From the NCBI RefSeq assembly GCF_030548295.1, contig NZ_JAUOSB010000005.1, forward strand, positions 124,001-188,000: a DNA stretch of 64,000 nucleotides, given 5' to 3'. How positions within the stretch are numbered: the stretch's first letter is position 1; the number at the start of each line of letters is the position of its first letter. Below are positions 17,503 through 26,460 of the stretch, one piece after another. A model generated the notes under the pieces. That model was not told the DNA's origin. It ran no database searches and worked only from the letters and a program-made list of their open reading frames with translations. The position numbers were made by a program, and so were the translations under genes. Origin of the DNA: Wenyingzhuangia sp. 2_MG-2023 (GTDB lineage Bacteria; Bacteroidota; Bacteroidia; Flavobacteriales; Flavobacteriaceae).

Positions 17503-17708
17503 ATATCAGTGGATTAATTACACTATTAAAATTTATTTCTGCCAGATCAACCTTATATTGATGATCCTTAATTTAAATATACAAAGGAGTTCGTTATCAT
17601 CAACTTATTTTTTTGTTAAATACTCATGACAAAACCTTTCTTTCGTGTAATCTTTCGAGATTCTTTTATTTTATGAGATGAATCATTTTTCTAGTTTTGG
17701 GTTTCTCT

Positions 17709-17716
17709 TATCTTTG
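17709..17716 (+). promoter_or_regulatory. -7 box of fumC (TATCTTTG)
   Basis: Exact TAnnTTTG match, 31 bases before the fumC start, giving a leader of about 25 bases. The 245-base gap between the LpxR-like gene and fumC shows nothing else clear. Confidence 0.55.
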
Positions 17717-17747
17717 GGAACGTTAAACAGAAATAAAAATAAATCAA

Positions 17748-19145
17748 ATGAAATATCGTATAGAAAAAGATACTATGGGAGAGGTAAAAGTACCTGCTGA
17801 CAAGTATTGGGGAGCACAAACTGAAAGATCTAGAAATAATTTTAAAATTGGTCCTGCTGCAAGCATGCCTTTAGAAATTGTGTATGGATTTGCTTATTTA
17901 AAAAAAGCAGCAGCACATGCCAACTGTGATTTAGGAGTTTTACCTGAAGAAAAAAGAGATTTGATTTCTGCTGTGTGCGATGAAATTTTAACTGGTAAGC
18001 ACGATGCTCAATTTCCTTTGGTCGTTTGGCAAACAGGTTCTGGAACACAGTCTAACATGAACGCTAACGAAGTAATTGCCAACCGTGCTCAAGAATTGGC
18101 TGGTGGAATTATTGGAGAAGGAGAAAAAGCCATTCAACCAAATGACGATGTAAACAAATCTCAATCTTCTAACGATACATTCCCCACAGGAATGCACATT
18201 GCTGCTTACAAAATTATTGTAGAAACTACCATTCCTGGAATTGAGCAATTGCGTGATACTTTACAAGCAAAATCAGAAGCTTTTAAAGACGTTGTAAAAA
18301 TTGGACGTACCCACTTAATGGATGCAACTCCACTTACAATTGGTCAAGAATTTTCTGGATATGTATCGCAATTAAACCATGGTTTAAAAGCTTTAAAAAA
18401 CACAATGGCTCACTTAGCTGAATTAGCTCTAGGGGGAACTGCTGTTGGTACAGGACTAAACACTCCTGCAGGTTACGATGTATTGGTAGCCCAAAAGATT
18501 GCTGAATTTACGGGATTGCCATTTGTAACTGCTGAAAATAAATTTGAAGCTCTAGCTGCTCACGATGCTTTGGTAGAAACTCACGGTGCTCTAAAACAGA
18601 TTGCAGTATCTTTAAATAAAATTGCAAATGACATTCGCTTAATGGCTTCTGGACCTCGTTCAGGAATTGGAGAATTGATCATTCCTGCTAACGAACCAGG
18701 TTCTTCTATCATGCCTGGAAAAGTAAATCCAACGCAATGTGAAGCGATTACTATGGTAGCTGCACAAGTAATGGGGAACGATGTTGCTATTGGTGTTGGT
18801 GGATTGCAAGGACATTATGAATTAAACGTTTTTAAACCTGTAATGGCTAAAAACCTAATTGAATCTGCTCGTTTGATAGGAGATGCTTGTGTGTCTTTTG
18901 ATGAACACTGTGCCGTAGGTATTGAACCTAATTATCCTGTAATTGAAAAATTACTGAACAACTCTTTGATGTTGGTAACCGCATTGAATACAAAAATTGG
19001 ATATTACAAAGCTGCTGAAATTGCAAATACAGCACATGCAAACGGAACTACTTTAAAAGAAGAAGCTGTACGTTTAGGTTATGTAACCCCAGAACAATAT
19101 GATGAATGGGTTAAACCAGAAAACATGATTGGTTCTTTAAAATAA
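17748..19145 (+). CDS. fumC: Class II fumarate hydratase
   Basis: Interconverts fumarate and malate in the TCA cycle; oxygen-stable, iron-free homotetramer. The 465 residues carry the fumarase/aspartase signature [11 protein letters not shown] (about 318-328), the catalytic loop serine, the substrate motif GSGTQSNMN (about 99-107) and [10 protein letters not shown] with the catalytic region histidine. Monocistronic, with its own promoter and terminator. Confidence 0.97.
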   Translation: MKYRIEKDTMGEVKVPADKYWGAQTERSRNNFKIGPAASMPLEIVYGFAYLKKAAAHANCDLGVLPEEKRDLISAVCDEILTGKHDAQFPLVVWQTGSGTQSNMNANEVIANRAQELAGGIIGEGEKAIQPNDDVNKSQSSNDTFPTGMHIAAYKIIVETTIPGIEQLRDTLQAKSEAFKDVVKIGRTHLMDATPLTIGQEFSGYVSQLNHGLKALKNTMAHLAELALGGTAVGTGLNTPAGYDVLVAQKIAEFTGLPFVTAENKFEALAAHDALVETHGALKQIAVSLNKIANDIRLMASGPRSGIGELIIPANEPGSSIMPGKVNPTQCEAITMVAAQVMGNDVAIGVGGLQGHYELNVFKPVMAKNLIESARLIGDACVSFDEHCAVGIEPNYPVIEKLLNNSLMLVTALNTKIGYYKAAEIANTAHANGTTLKEEAVRLGYVTPEQYDEWVKPENMIGSLK

Positions 19146-19166
19146 CAGACTCAACTTTATATAGTT

Positions 19167-19202
19167 AAAAACCGTTATTCTCTAGGATAACGGTTTTTTT
19201 AT
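19167..19202 (+). terminator. Intrinsic terminator after fumC
   Basis: A 12-bp stem (19167-19178 with 19187-19198), 8-base loop and T run. Confidence 0.85.
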
Positions 19203-19281
19203 TTGATTTTTTCTGAATTAAAAATGAGAAAGAAAATAAAGCACTAAATTTAAAACAATGTAATACATTAAATCAATTGCT

Positions 19282-19788
19282 ATGAAAATCATGCTTTTTT
19301 ATTTTTTCACTCTCTCAAGTTTTTCATTTTTCAGTCAAAGTAAATTTCCCGATTGGGACAAAAACTACATTTTAAAAAACCTTAATACGGTACTTTCAGA
19401 AGAAATTAATTATTCTAAAAAGATTCAGAAAGACACTACAGCGGTTATGTATTATATAGCTGCAACCAAAATTAGATTCTTGTCCAAATTCACAGGGAAT
19501 GTCCGAAAAATCAATCAAAATAATATTGATTCTATGGATCGCGTTTTTATGACCAAGTTTGGCAAGAAAAATTTTACCAAAACTATTGTAGATCATGAAT
19601 ATGAATTTGTTGCAAATGACACAAAAATATGGATGCCCATTCAAAAAGTATTAGAAGATGATTTTTTAAAAGAAATCAACAAAAACGCACCCGTATTGTT
19701 ATACACGCTTCACTTAAATGAGCACACTTCTGAAAGACAACTATTCAATCATTTTTTAATTTCAGAATTCTCTAAAGATTGGCAATAA
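19282..19788 (+). CDS. Hypothetical secreted protein
   Basis: A 168-residue protein that I do not recognise. The first 20 residues (MKIMLFYFFTLSSFSFFSQS) are a clear signal peptide with the FSQ cleavage context seen in other exported proteins of this window. The mature part is charged and mostly helical by eye, with no cysteines, repeats or lipobox, so it should be periplasmic or secreted. It stands alone between fumC and the YhcH gene. Confidence 0.6.
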   Translation: MKIMLFYFFTLSSFSFFSQSKFPDWDKNYILKNLNTVLSEEINYSKKIQKDTTAVMYYIAATKIRFLSKFTGNVRKINQNNIDSMDRVFMTKFGKKNFTKTIVDHEYEFVANDTKIWMPIQKVLEDDFLKEINKNAPVLLYTLHLNEHTSERQLFNHFLISEFSKDWQ

Positions 19789-19864
19789 AACTTTTTTTTA
19801 ATCACCAATAGTTCAAAAACCTTATTTTAAAAATTAAAAGAAATCAGATTTTCTTTTTAAACAT

Positions 19865-19872
19865 TATTTTTG
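19865..19872 (+). promoter_or_regulatory. -7 box of the YhcH-type gene (TATTTTTG)
   Basis: Exact TAnnTTTG match; transcription would start near 19878, with a leader of about 27 bases. Confidence 0.5.
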
Positions 19873-19904
19873 GTACAACTTTAACCTCAACACGAACAAT
19901 AGAC

Positions 19905-20351
19905 ATGGTCTTAGACAAAATAGAAAACTACAAATTGTATTACGGTTTGAGCGAAAGAATCGCACAAGCTTTTGACTACGTAAACACTACAGATTTGGCA
20001 AACATTCCTGAAGGAAAATATGAAATTGATGGAGACAACGTTTTTGCCATTGTAATGGAATATGATACCAAAAACCCTAATGATTGCAAATGCGAAGGAC
20101 ATCACAAACACATCGACTTGCAATACATCATTTCTGGAACTGAATATGTTGGAATCACAACACTAACAGATCAAAAACCAATTAGTGAAGACCCCGAAAA
20201 AGACTTGGATTTTTACAATACTAGTTGTTCTTTGGTAAAATTTGAAACAGGAGTTTTCACGCTATTCTTTCCAGATGACTTGCACATGCCAAGCGTCTTT
20301 TTAAACAAGCCAGAAAGCGTAAAAAAAGTAGTGGTAAAAATTAAAATCTAA
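19905..20351 (+). CDS. YhcH/YjgK/YiaL family protein
   Basis: A 148-residue double-stranded beta-helix (cupin-like) protein of the DUF386 family, which includes EbgC and YhcH/YiaL of sugar-acid operons. The metal site is visible in HHKHIDLQYIISGTE and in the later FFPDDLHMPSV. Relatives are thought to act as sugar anomerases or isomerases, but the substrate is unknown. No sugar catabolic genes sit next to it, so context does not help. It has its own promoter and terminator. Confidence 0.85.
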   Translation: MVLDKIENYKLYYGLSERIAQAFDYVNTTDLANIPEGKYEIDGDNVFAIVMEYDTKNPNDCKCEGHHKHIDLQYIISGTEYVGITTLTDQKPISEDPEKDLDFYNTSCSLVKFETGVFTLFFPDDLHMPSVFLNKPESVKKVVVKIKI

Positions 20352-20363
20352 CTTTTTAAGTTC

Positions 20364-20394
20364 AAAGCACAAGTACATTACTTGTGCTTTTTTG
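20364..20394 (+). terminator. Intrinsic terminator after the YhcH-type gene
   Basis: A 12-bp stem (20364-20375 with 20379-20390), 3-base loop and T run. Confidence 0.8.
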
Positions 20395-20425
20395 TTACCT
20401 CCTACCACTCCTCAATATAACTTTG
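20391..20425 (+). promoter_or_regulatory. Candidate promoter of the amidoligase operon
   Basis: TTTG at 20391-20394 and TAACTTTG at 20418-20425 separated by 23 bases, a fair match to both Bacteroidota boxes. It overlaps the preceding terminator's T run and would leave a leader of about 160 bases before the RimK-like gene. A weaker box (TACATTTA, near 20554) lies closer to the gene. Confidence 0.4.
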
Positions 20426-20593
20426 TATTGTTTTTTAATCCATTCGCTATTCTCATCATAAAAGATTTCTTCTTTAAAATACGCTAGTGATCGATGGTTT
20501 TAAAAAAAATATCTGAATGTTAATTTTTCTTTAAATCGTATTATTTTTTCATATACATTTACTAAAAAATTTAAGCATGACAGCTACCATTCA

Positions 20594-22039
20594 ATGAACA
20601 AATACATTGTTGTAAATCAACCTGAAAAATGGAATTTTTCGATTGACACAATCAACGTAATCACTCCGCAAGAGTACCTTACCAACCCAGAATATGCTCT
20701 GATTAAAAAGACTAGAATTTTTAATCTTTGTAAAGATTACAGTTATCAATCTAAAGGGTATTATGTATCTCTTTTAGCCGAAGCTAGAGGACATTTAGTC
20801 TCTCCAACTGTTAAAAACTTAGTAGATTTAAACACTTTAAAAATCGTTAAGATTTTATCTGAAGAGTTTGACAATGTCATTCAACAAAGTTTGAAAAATA
20901 TCAAGTCTCAAGAATTTACATTGAGTGTGTATTTTGGACAAAACGTAGCACAAAAATACAAGGAATTGAGTAGCTTATTTTACAAGCATTTTCAAGTTCC
21001 GTTGGTTCGTGTCAATTTTGTATTCAACCACAAATGGCAGGTAAAAAACATCAAAGCTATTTCTGAGGCAGAAATCCCAATGGAACACATAGAGAGTGTA
21101 AAATTATTTGCCAATCAATATTTTTCTAAAAAAAGATACGACAAACCTAAATTGATCAAATACAATTTTGATTTGGCTATTTTGATAAATCCTAATGATC
21201 CTGCACCTCCGAGTAACAGCAAAGCCTTAAAAAAGTTTATGGAAATTGCTGAAAAAATGCACATCTATACTGAAATTATCCAGCCTAAAGATTTATCTAA
21301 ACTAACCTCTTTTGATGCGTTATTTATTAGACAAAGTACCGAAGTGAACAACGAAGCATATATGTTTGCCCGTAAGGCACAACAAGAGTCTATTGCTATT
21401 GTAGATTACCCAGATGCAATTTTAAAATGTTGCAACAAAGTGTACATGGCGGAGGCTTTGCAAAATGCAAACATCCATACTCCTAAAACAGTAATCATTC
21501 ATAGTGAGAATCAAGAAAGTGCAATTGAAAACATCGGATTTCCTTGTGTATTAAAAGCTCCAGACTCAACCTTTTCTTTTGGTGTAAAAAAAGCCACTTC
21601 TAGAAAAGAATATGATCTTATGGTGGGCGATATGCTAAAAGAATCTGATTTGATTATTGCTCAAGAATTTTGCCCATCTGATTACGACTGGAGAATTGGA
21701 ATACTTGACGGAGAACCTTTTTATGCCTGTAAATATTACATGGCAAAAGGACATTGGCAAATTTACAACTGGAGCGCTAAAAAGAAAAAAGAACAAGACG
21801 GACTTTCAGAATGTTTATCTATAGAAAAAGTGCCTAAAAAAGTCATCAATATGGCTGTAAAATCTGCCAAATTAATGGGAGACGGCTTGTACGGAATAGA
21901 CATAAAAGTGTTTCAAAATGAACCTATGGTCATAGAAATTAACGACAACCCAAACATAGATGTAGGTGTTGAGGATGAGTATTATGGAGATTTGATTTAC
22001 ACAAAAATTTTAACCGCTTTTAAAAATAGATTGAAATAA
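20594..22039 (+). CDS. RimK-like ATP-grasp amino-acid ligase
   Basis: A 481-residue ligase of the RimK/glutathione-synthase ATP-grasp class, which activates a carboxyl group as acyl phosphate and joins it to an amine. An N-terminal domain (about 1-240), as in long RimK relatives, precedes the ATP-grasp fold (about 270-478). Visible ATP-grasp parts are FPCVLKAPDSTFSFGVKKA, SDYDWRIGILDGE, and the Mg-binding VIEINDNPNID. The next genes, a GCS2 amidoligase (1-base gap) and an N-formylglutamate amidohydrolase-like enzyme, suggest that the three make and process a peptide or peptide-like amide. Its ATG overlaps the stop of a 6-codon ORF (ATGA). Confidence 0.9.
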   Translation: MNKYIVVNQPEKWNFSIDTINVITPQEYLTNPEYALIKKTRIFNLCKDYSYQSKGYYVSLLAEARGHLVSPTVKNLVDLNTLKIVKILSEEFDNVIQQSLKNIKSQEFTLSVYFGQNVAQKYKELSSLFYKHFQVPLVRVNFVFNHKWQVKNIKAISEAEIPMEHIESVKLFANQYFSKKRYDKPKLIKYNFDLAILINPNDPAPPSNSKALKKFMEIAEKMHIYTEIIQPKDLSKLTSFDALFIRQSTEVNNEAYMFARKAQQESIAIVDYPDAILKCCNKVYMAEALQNANIHTPKTVIIHSENQESAIENIGFPCVLKAPDSTFSFGVKKATSRKEYDLMVGDMLKESDLIIAQEFCPSDYDWRIGILDGEPFYACKYYMAKGHWQIYNWSAKKKKEQDGLSECLSIEKVPKKVINMAVKSAKLMGDGLYGIDIKVFQNEPMVIEINDNPNIDVGVEDEYYGDLIYTKILTAFKNRLK

Positions 22040-22040
22040 A

Positions 22041-23267
22041 ATGAGTGCTAATTATCATTTATTTGAAGTATTTGGTATAGAACTAGAATACATGCTTGTT
22101 GATACTACTACAATGAACGTGAGTCCAAAAGTAGCAGAATTATTGACAGCAAAAAACGGAGTTTTAATAGACGATATAGAAAATGGTGCCATTGGTTGGA
22201 GCAACGAATTGGTAGCACATGTGGTAGAAATTAAAACCAACGGACCTACCGATGAGTTAAATAGTCTGGCAGAAACTTTTCATCAAAACATTTGTGAAAT
22301 CAACAATTTGCTAAAATCTTTAAATAGTAAATTATTGGGTACTGCTTGTCATCCTCTAATGAACCCTTTTGAAGAAACCAAATTGTGGCAACACGGTTCT
22401 AATGAAATTTACGAATTGTACAACCAAATTTTTGATTGTAAAGGACACGGATGGAGCAATTTACAAAGCATGCACATCAACCTTCCTTTTTACGATGACG
22501 AAGAATTTGAAAAACTACATGCTGCCATTCGTATTGTATTGCCTATTTTGCCTGGTTTGTGTGCAAGTTCACCTATTTTAGATGGAAAAATTACAGGATT
22601 TAAAGACAGCCGATTGGAACAATACAAAACCAATCAGAAAGAAATTCCTGTTATTGCCGGAAAAGTAATTCCAGAACAAGTTTTTAGCAAAGAAGCTTAT
22701 GAAAAAGGCATCTACACTCCTATTCAAAAAGCCATTGAACCTTTTAACGAAGATGGAATTTTAGATTATCATTTTGTCAACTCAAGAGGTGCCATTGCCA
22801 GATTTGATAGAGATGCTATTGAAATTAGAGTTATTGATATTCAAGAATGTCCCAAAGCGGATATTGCTATTGCGGTCTTTGTGATTGAAGTTTTAAAATT
22901 GTTAGTATCCAATCTTTTTACAGATTTAAATTCTCAAAAAGATTGGCATCAAAACGAATTATCTTATATCTTAGATAGTTGTATAAAATATGGTGAAAAT
23001 TACGAAATCACCAATTTTGGATATTTAGAAGAACTGGGCTTAGGAGACCATTGTTTGGTACAAGATGTTTGGAAACATTTATACGAACAAACCAAGAACA
23101 ACATAGCTCCACATTATAGAGAAGCTATAGAAATTATATTAAACAAAGGAACATTGTCTACCAGAATTGAGACTGCTTTGCAACATGATTTTTCCGAAGA
23201 AAACATAAAAAAAGTTTATCTCAATTTGGGAGAGTGTTTAACGCAAAACATTTTATTTGACATCTAA
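22041..23267 (+). CDS. GCS2-type glutamate-cysteine-ligase family amidoligase
   Basis: A 408-residue carboxylate-amine ligase of the COG2170/YbdK (GCS2) family, with the glutamine-synthetase-like fold. GIELEYMLVD near the N-terminus carries the metal-binding Glu pair; HGWSNLQSMHINLPF and NSRGAIARFDRDAIEIRV are later active-site segments. E. coli YbdK has weak glutamate-cysteine ligase activity, but the true product here is unknown. Sits between the RimK-like ligase and the amidohydrolase, with gaps of 1 and 6 bases, so it is almost surely cotranscribed and probably shares their pathway. Confidence 0.88.
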   Translation: MSANYHLFEVFGIELEYMLVDTTTMNVSPKVAELLTAKNGVLIDDIENGAIGWSNELVAHVVEIKTNGPTDELNSLAETFHQNICEINNLLKSLNSKLLGTACHPLMNPFEETKLWQHGSNEIYELYNQIFDCKGHGWSNLQSMHINLPFYDDEEFEKLHAAIRIVLPILPGLCASSPILDGKITGFKDSRLEQYKTNQKEIPVIAGKVIPEQVFSKEAYEKGIYTPIQKAIEPFNEDGILDYHFVNSRGAIARFDRDAIEIRVIDIQECPKADIAIAVFVIEVLKLLVSNLFTDLNSQKDWHQNELSYILDSCIKYGENYEITNFGYLEELGLGDHCLVQDVWKHLYEQTKNNIAPHYREAIEIILNKGTLSTRIETALQHDFSEENIKKVYLNLGECLTQNILFDI

Positions 23268-23273
23268 TATTGC

Positions 23274-23966
23274 ATGAAGCTTATTCTTTCTTGTGAACAT
23301 GGAGGCAACAAAATTCCTCTAGCTTACGACTCACTTTTTCAAAAACACGAAACGGTGTTAAAAACACATAGAGGTTATGACCCTGGTGCTTTAGATTTAC
23401 ACAATTTTCTAAAACCACTTGCTTATTTTCATAAAAGTAATGAAGTAAGCAGGTTGTTGATAGAATTGAATCGATCTTTACATCATCCGGCATTGTTTTC
23501 AGAATACTCTAAATGTTTAACCAAAGAACAGAAACAGCTTTTAATTCAGCAATACTACGTTATTTATAGGGATAAGATAGCCCAACAAATTGCTTGTCAA
23601 TCACAATGCCATCAAAAAATACTTCATTTATCCGTACACACATTTACACCTATTTTTAAAGGAGTTACACGTAAGTGTGATATAGGATTGTTATACGACC
23701 CCTCTAAAACGATAGAAAAAAATATAGCTATACAGCTAAAAGCAGCACTAAAAAAAAGGGCTCCAGAACTAAATGTTCGTTTCAACTATCCATATAAAGG
23801 GACTAGTGATGGTTTTACAAAAACGCTTCGTACTCAATTTACAGAAAGGTATGCTGGAATAGAATTGGAAGTAAATCATAAATTTTCGTCTCAAAACAAA
23901 ATGAACGAAGCTATTAAAAAAGTTATTTATAAATCCCTAAAACAAGTTTTAGATCAACACCACTAA
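23274..23966 (+). CDS. N-formylglutamate amidohydrolase family protein
   Basis: A 230-residue zinc hydrolase of the N-formylglutamate amidohydrolase (HutG-type, COG3741) family. Candidate metal ligands are visible in SCEHGGNKIP, HRGYDPGALDLH and LSVHTFTPIF; LIELNRSLHHP is also typical. No other histidine-degradation genes are nearby. Beside two amidoligases it more likely cleaves or trims an amide or peptide made by them. Third gene of the operon. Confidence 0.87.
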   Translation: MKLILSCEHGGNKIPLAYDSLFQKHETVLKTHRGYDPGALDLHNFLKPLAYFHKSNEVSRLLIELNRSLHHPALFSEYSKCLTKEQKQLLIQQYYVIYRDKIAQQIACQSQCHQKILHLSVHTFTPIFKGVTRKCDIGLLYDPSKTIEKNIAIQLKAALKKRAPELNVRFNYPYKGTSDGFTKTLRTQFTERYAGIELEVNHKFSSQNKMNEAIKKVIYKSLKQVLDQHH

Positions 23967-23972
23967 CAAAAC

Positions 23973-24056
23973 ATGCTAAAAGAATTCATTATCTATGATC
24001 TAAAGCACTATTTATCAAGATTAAAAAACATCTTTTTTTCCTCGAAAACATATTAA
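23973..24056 (+). CDS. Possible 27-residue peptide after the amidoligase operon
   Basis: ATG at 23973, only 6 bases after the stop of the amidohydrolase gene, opens a 27-codon frame ending at 24056. The product is basic and amphipathic (starts MLKEFIIYDLKHYLSRLK, ends SSKTY). Spacing fits a fourth gene of the operon, and ATP-grasp/amidoligase operons sometimes encode small substrate peptides. A frame this short may be chance in AT-rich DNA. No homolog is known to me. Confidence 0.25.
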   Translation: MLKEFIIYDLKHYLSRLKNIFFSSKTY

Positions 24057-24093
24057 AAACAATTATCTTCCTAAAAGAAAAAAAAGCTAATAA

Positions 24094-26337
24094 ATGATTG
24101 ATCAGGAAAACCCAAGATTTCTCTTATTTTCAAAATACACACAACGATCTTTCCTATTAACAATTCTTTTAATAATTGCTACAACTTTGTTTTACAACAA
24201 AGAAGTTAAAAGCGCTATAAAACACTTAAAAGACGAAGAAAAAAGTAAGTTATTATTACAAGTTAATGAAATAAAAAATGACTTTGTCTATGTACAAAGA
24301 GATGTTTTGTTACTTGCTGATCTTATTTCAACCAGTAGTTATACATCTTGTGAAAATGGTAAATCATTAACATCTCTAAGAACTGAAATTACCCAATACC
24401 TAAAACGAAAAAAAATATACGATCAAATTAGAATTCTAGATACCAATGGTGTTGAAATTTTAAGATGTGAATACAATAGAGAGCATCCTAAATTTACACC
24501 CGATAGTTTATTACAAGACAAATCTAACCGATATTATTTTAAAGAAATTTCAAAATTAAAAAACGAAGATATTTATTTTTCTAAGTTTGATTTGAATATT
24601 GAAAATGGAATGATTGAAAAACCTAACAAACAAATTTTAAGAGTTGGGAGCAAAATATACGGTTGCGATAAAAGATATGCAGGTATTTTAATTGTAAATT
24701 ACTTAGGAAATCCTCTGGTAAAAAGAATTGAAGAACTAAACCAACAGCAGTTGGGTGATTTTTATTTGGTTGACAACGATGGATTTTACTTAATGTCTCC
24801 AAATCAAGAAGACAATTGGGGCTTTATGTTTCCAGATAAACTTGACAAAACGTTTTCAAACCACCACCCTTTTTCTTGGGAAACTATCAACAATCAAAAC
24901 AGCGGACAAACAGAGACCAAGGATGGAATTTTTACTTTTTTTACACTAAACTTTAAACAAATTGTAAACAAACACGAAAATGATTTTATTCAGTTTTTTT
25001 CTAGTAATGATTACTGGAAAATTATATCATATGTTTCTTACGATAAAATTGCTGCACTAAAAGCTCAAATTCGTTCACATTTTTACATCCCTACCTTTTT
25101 TCTTTTTGCATTAATTCTCTTATTAACCAGAGTTTCTATCTATGCAAAAGAAAAAGAACAAAAAGCTAAAGAAGAAATACAAAAACTAGCTTCCGTTGTA
25201 AAAAACAGCAACAACTGTATTTTAATTACAGATACTCAAGCAAGAGTAGAGTGGATCAATCCTGCTTTAGAAAAACTATTAGGAAAACCTTTATCTACCA
25301 TCAAAGGACAAGATTTTAGAAGACATTTTGTGAATCGTAAAAATTCTAGAGCTACATTAGAAAAACTTAACAACATTATTAAAAACAAACGAAGTGGTAA
25401 GGTTGAACTTCTGAATTATTTTCAAGAAAACATTGAAAATTGGCAATCTACACAAATCAAACTAATAAATACAGTTCAAAAAAACGAGGCCGAAAAAATT
25501 ATATTTGTAGGTACAGATGTTACTGACCTTAAAAACAAAGAAAAAGAAATTACCCAATTGAATAACAACCTAGAGGAAATTGTAAAAAATAGAACTTTAG
25601 AACTTCGTGAATCTTTAGAACGTGAAAAAAAATTGAATAAAATAAAAAGTGATTTTATATCTATGGCTTCTCATGAATTGCGAACCCCGCTAGGAATCAT
25701 TCTTTCTAGCGCTAATCTTGCTGAAAGATATAGTGAGAATCATCAAGAAGACAAAAGAGAAAAACATTTTAATAGAATACGAACATCTGTACAAGACCTA
25801 GTAGAAACTCTTAATTTTTTCTTGAATTCTGGAAAGTTGGAAAATGACATAGAAGATTCAGAAAACAATACTTTTAACCTAGAAAATTTTCTAAATGACT
25901 TACTAAAACAATTTGAAGAAATTCTAAAAAAAAATCAAAACATCAACTTTATTCACAAAGATGTTGAACATATTGTTACAAATAAAAAAATACTTAAAAA
26001 CATTATGCTCAATCTTATGTCTAATGCTATTAAATATTCGGAAAAAGACATTATGTTACTTGTTGAAGAAATTGATGGAAAAATTTCTATCAAAGTTCAA
26101 GATCATGGTATTGGAGTTCCCAAAGCACAACAAAACAAAATATTTTCAAAGTTTTTTAGAGCAGAAAACACAGAAAACATACAAGGTACTGGGCTTGGAC
26201 TTAATATTGTAAAACACTATGTAGAATTGATTAATGGTACCATTAGTTTTGTTAGTGAAGAAAATATTGGAACAACCTTTACCATTTTATTACCTAAAAA
26301 CAGACTGATGGTTGATGATCATAAACCTGAGATATAG
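24094..26337 (+). CDS. Membrane-bound PAS sensor histidine kinase
   Basis: A 747-residue kinase. A membrane helix at about 20-37 and another at about 328-348 enclose a large extracytoplasmic sensor region (probably Cache-like, with YFKEISKLKNEDIYFSKF). A PAS domain follows (about 365-480), then a coiled coil, then HisKA with the phosphorylated H527 in MASHELRTPLG, and HATPase_c with LMSNAIKYS, DHGIGVPK and GTGLGLNIV. No receiver domain and no response regulator gene lies beside it, so its partner is elsewhere. Signal unknown. Confidence 0.9.
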   Translation: MIDQENPRFLLFSKYTQRSFLLTILLIIATTLFYNKEVKSAIKHLKDEEKSKLLLQVNEIKNDFVYVQRDVLLLADLISTSSYTSCENGKSLTSLRTEITQYLKRKKIYDQIRILDTNGVEILRCEYNREHPKFTPDSLLQDKSNRYYFKEISKLKNEDIYFSKFDLNIENGMIEKPNKQILRVGSKIYGCDKRYAGILIVNYLGNPLVKRIEELNQQQLGDFYLVDNDGFYLMSPNQEDNWGFMFPDKLDKTFSNHHPFSWETINNQNSGQTETKDGIFTFFTLNFKQIVNKHENDFIQFFSSNDYWKIISYVSYDKIAALKAQIRSHFYIPTFFLFALILLLTRVSIYAKEKEQKAKEEIQKLASVVKNSNNCILITDTQARVEWINPALEKLLGKPLSTIKGQDFRRHFVNRKNSRATLEKLNNIIKNKRSGKVELLNYFQENIENWQSTQIKLINTVQKNEAEKIIFVGTDVTDLKNKEKEITQLNNNLEEIVKNRTLELRESLEREKKLNKIKSDFISMASHELRTPLGIILSSANLAERYSENHQEDKREKHFNRIRTSVQDLVETLNFFLNSGKLENDIEDSENNTFNLENFLNDLLKQFEEILKKNQNINFIHKDVEHIVTNKKILKNIMLNLMSNAIKYSEKDIMLLVEEIDGKISIKVQDHGIGVPKAQQNKIFSKFFRAENTENIQGTGLGLNIVKHYVELINGTISFVSEENIGTTFTILLPKNRLMVDDHKPEI

Positions 26338-26460
26338 TACATCTCAAATGTGCTTTCTAAGAATATTCATCATTTGTGGTAGAATGTAAAACACTGTGCA
26401 CCCTAGCCCAAATAAATCAACAATATATTCGTGATACTATTCACTCACTTATTCTATTGT

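Noticed and set aside
26330-26346. Short GAGAT/ATCTC inverted repeat after the sensor kinase as a terminator
   Set aside because: Five base pairs and no T run; too weak to call.
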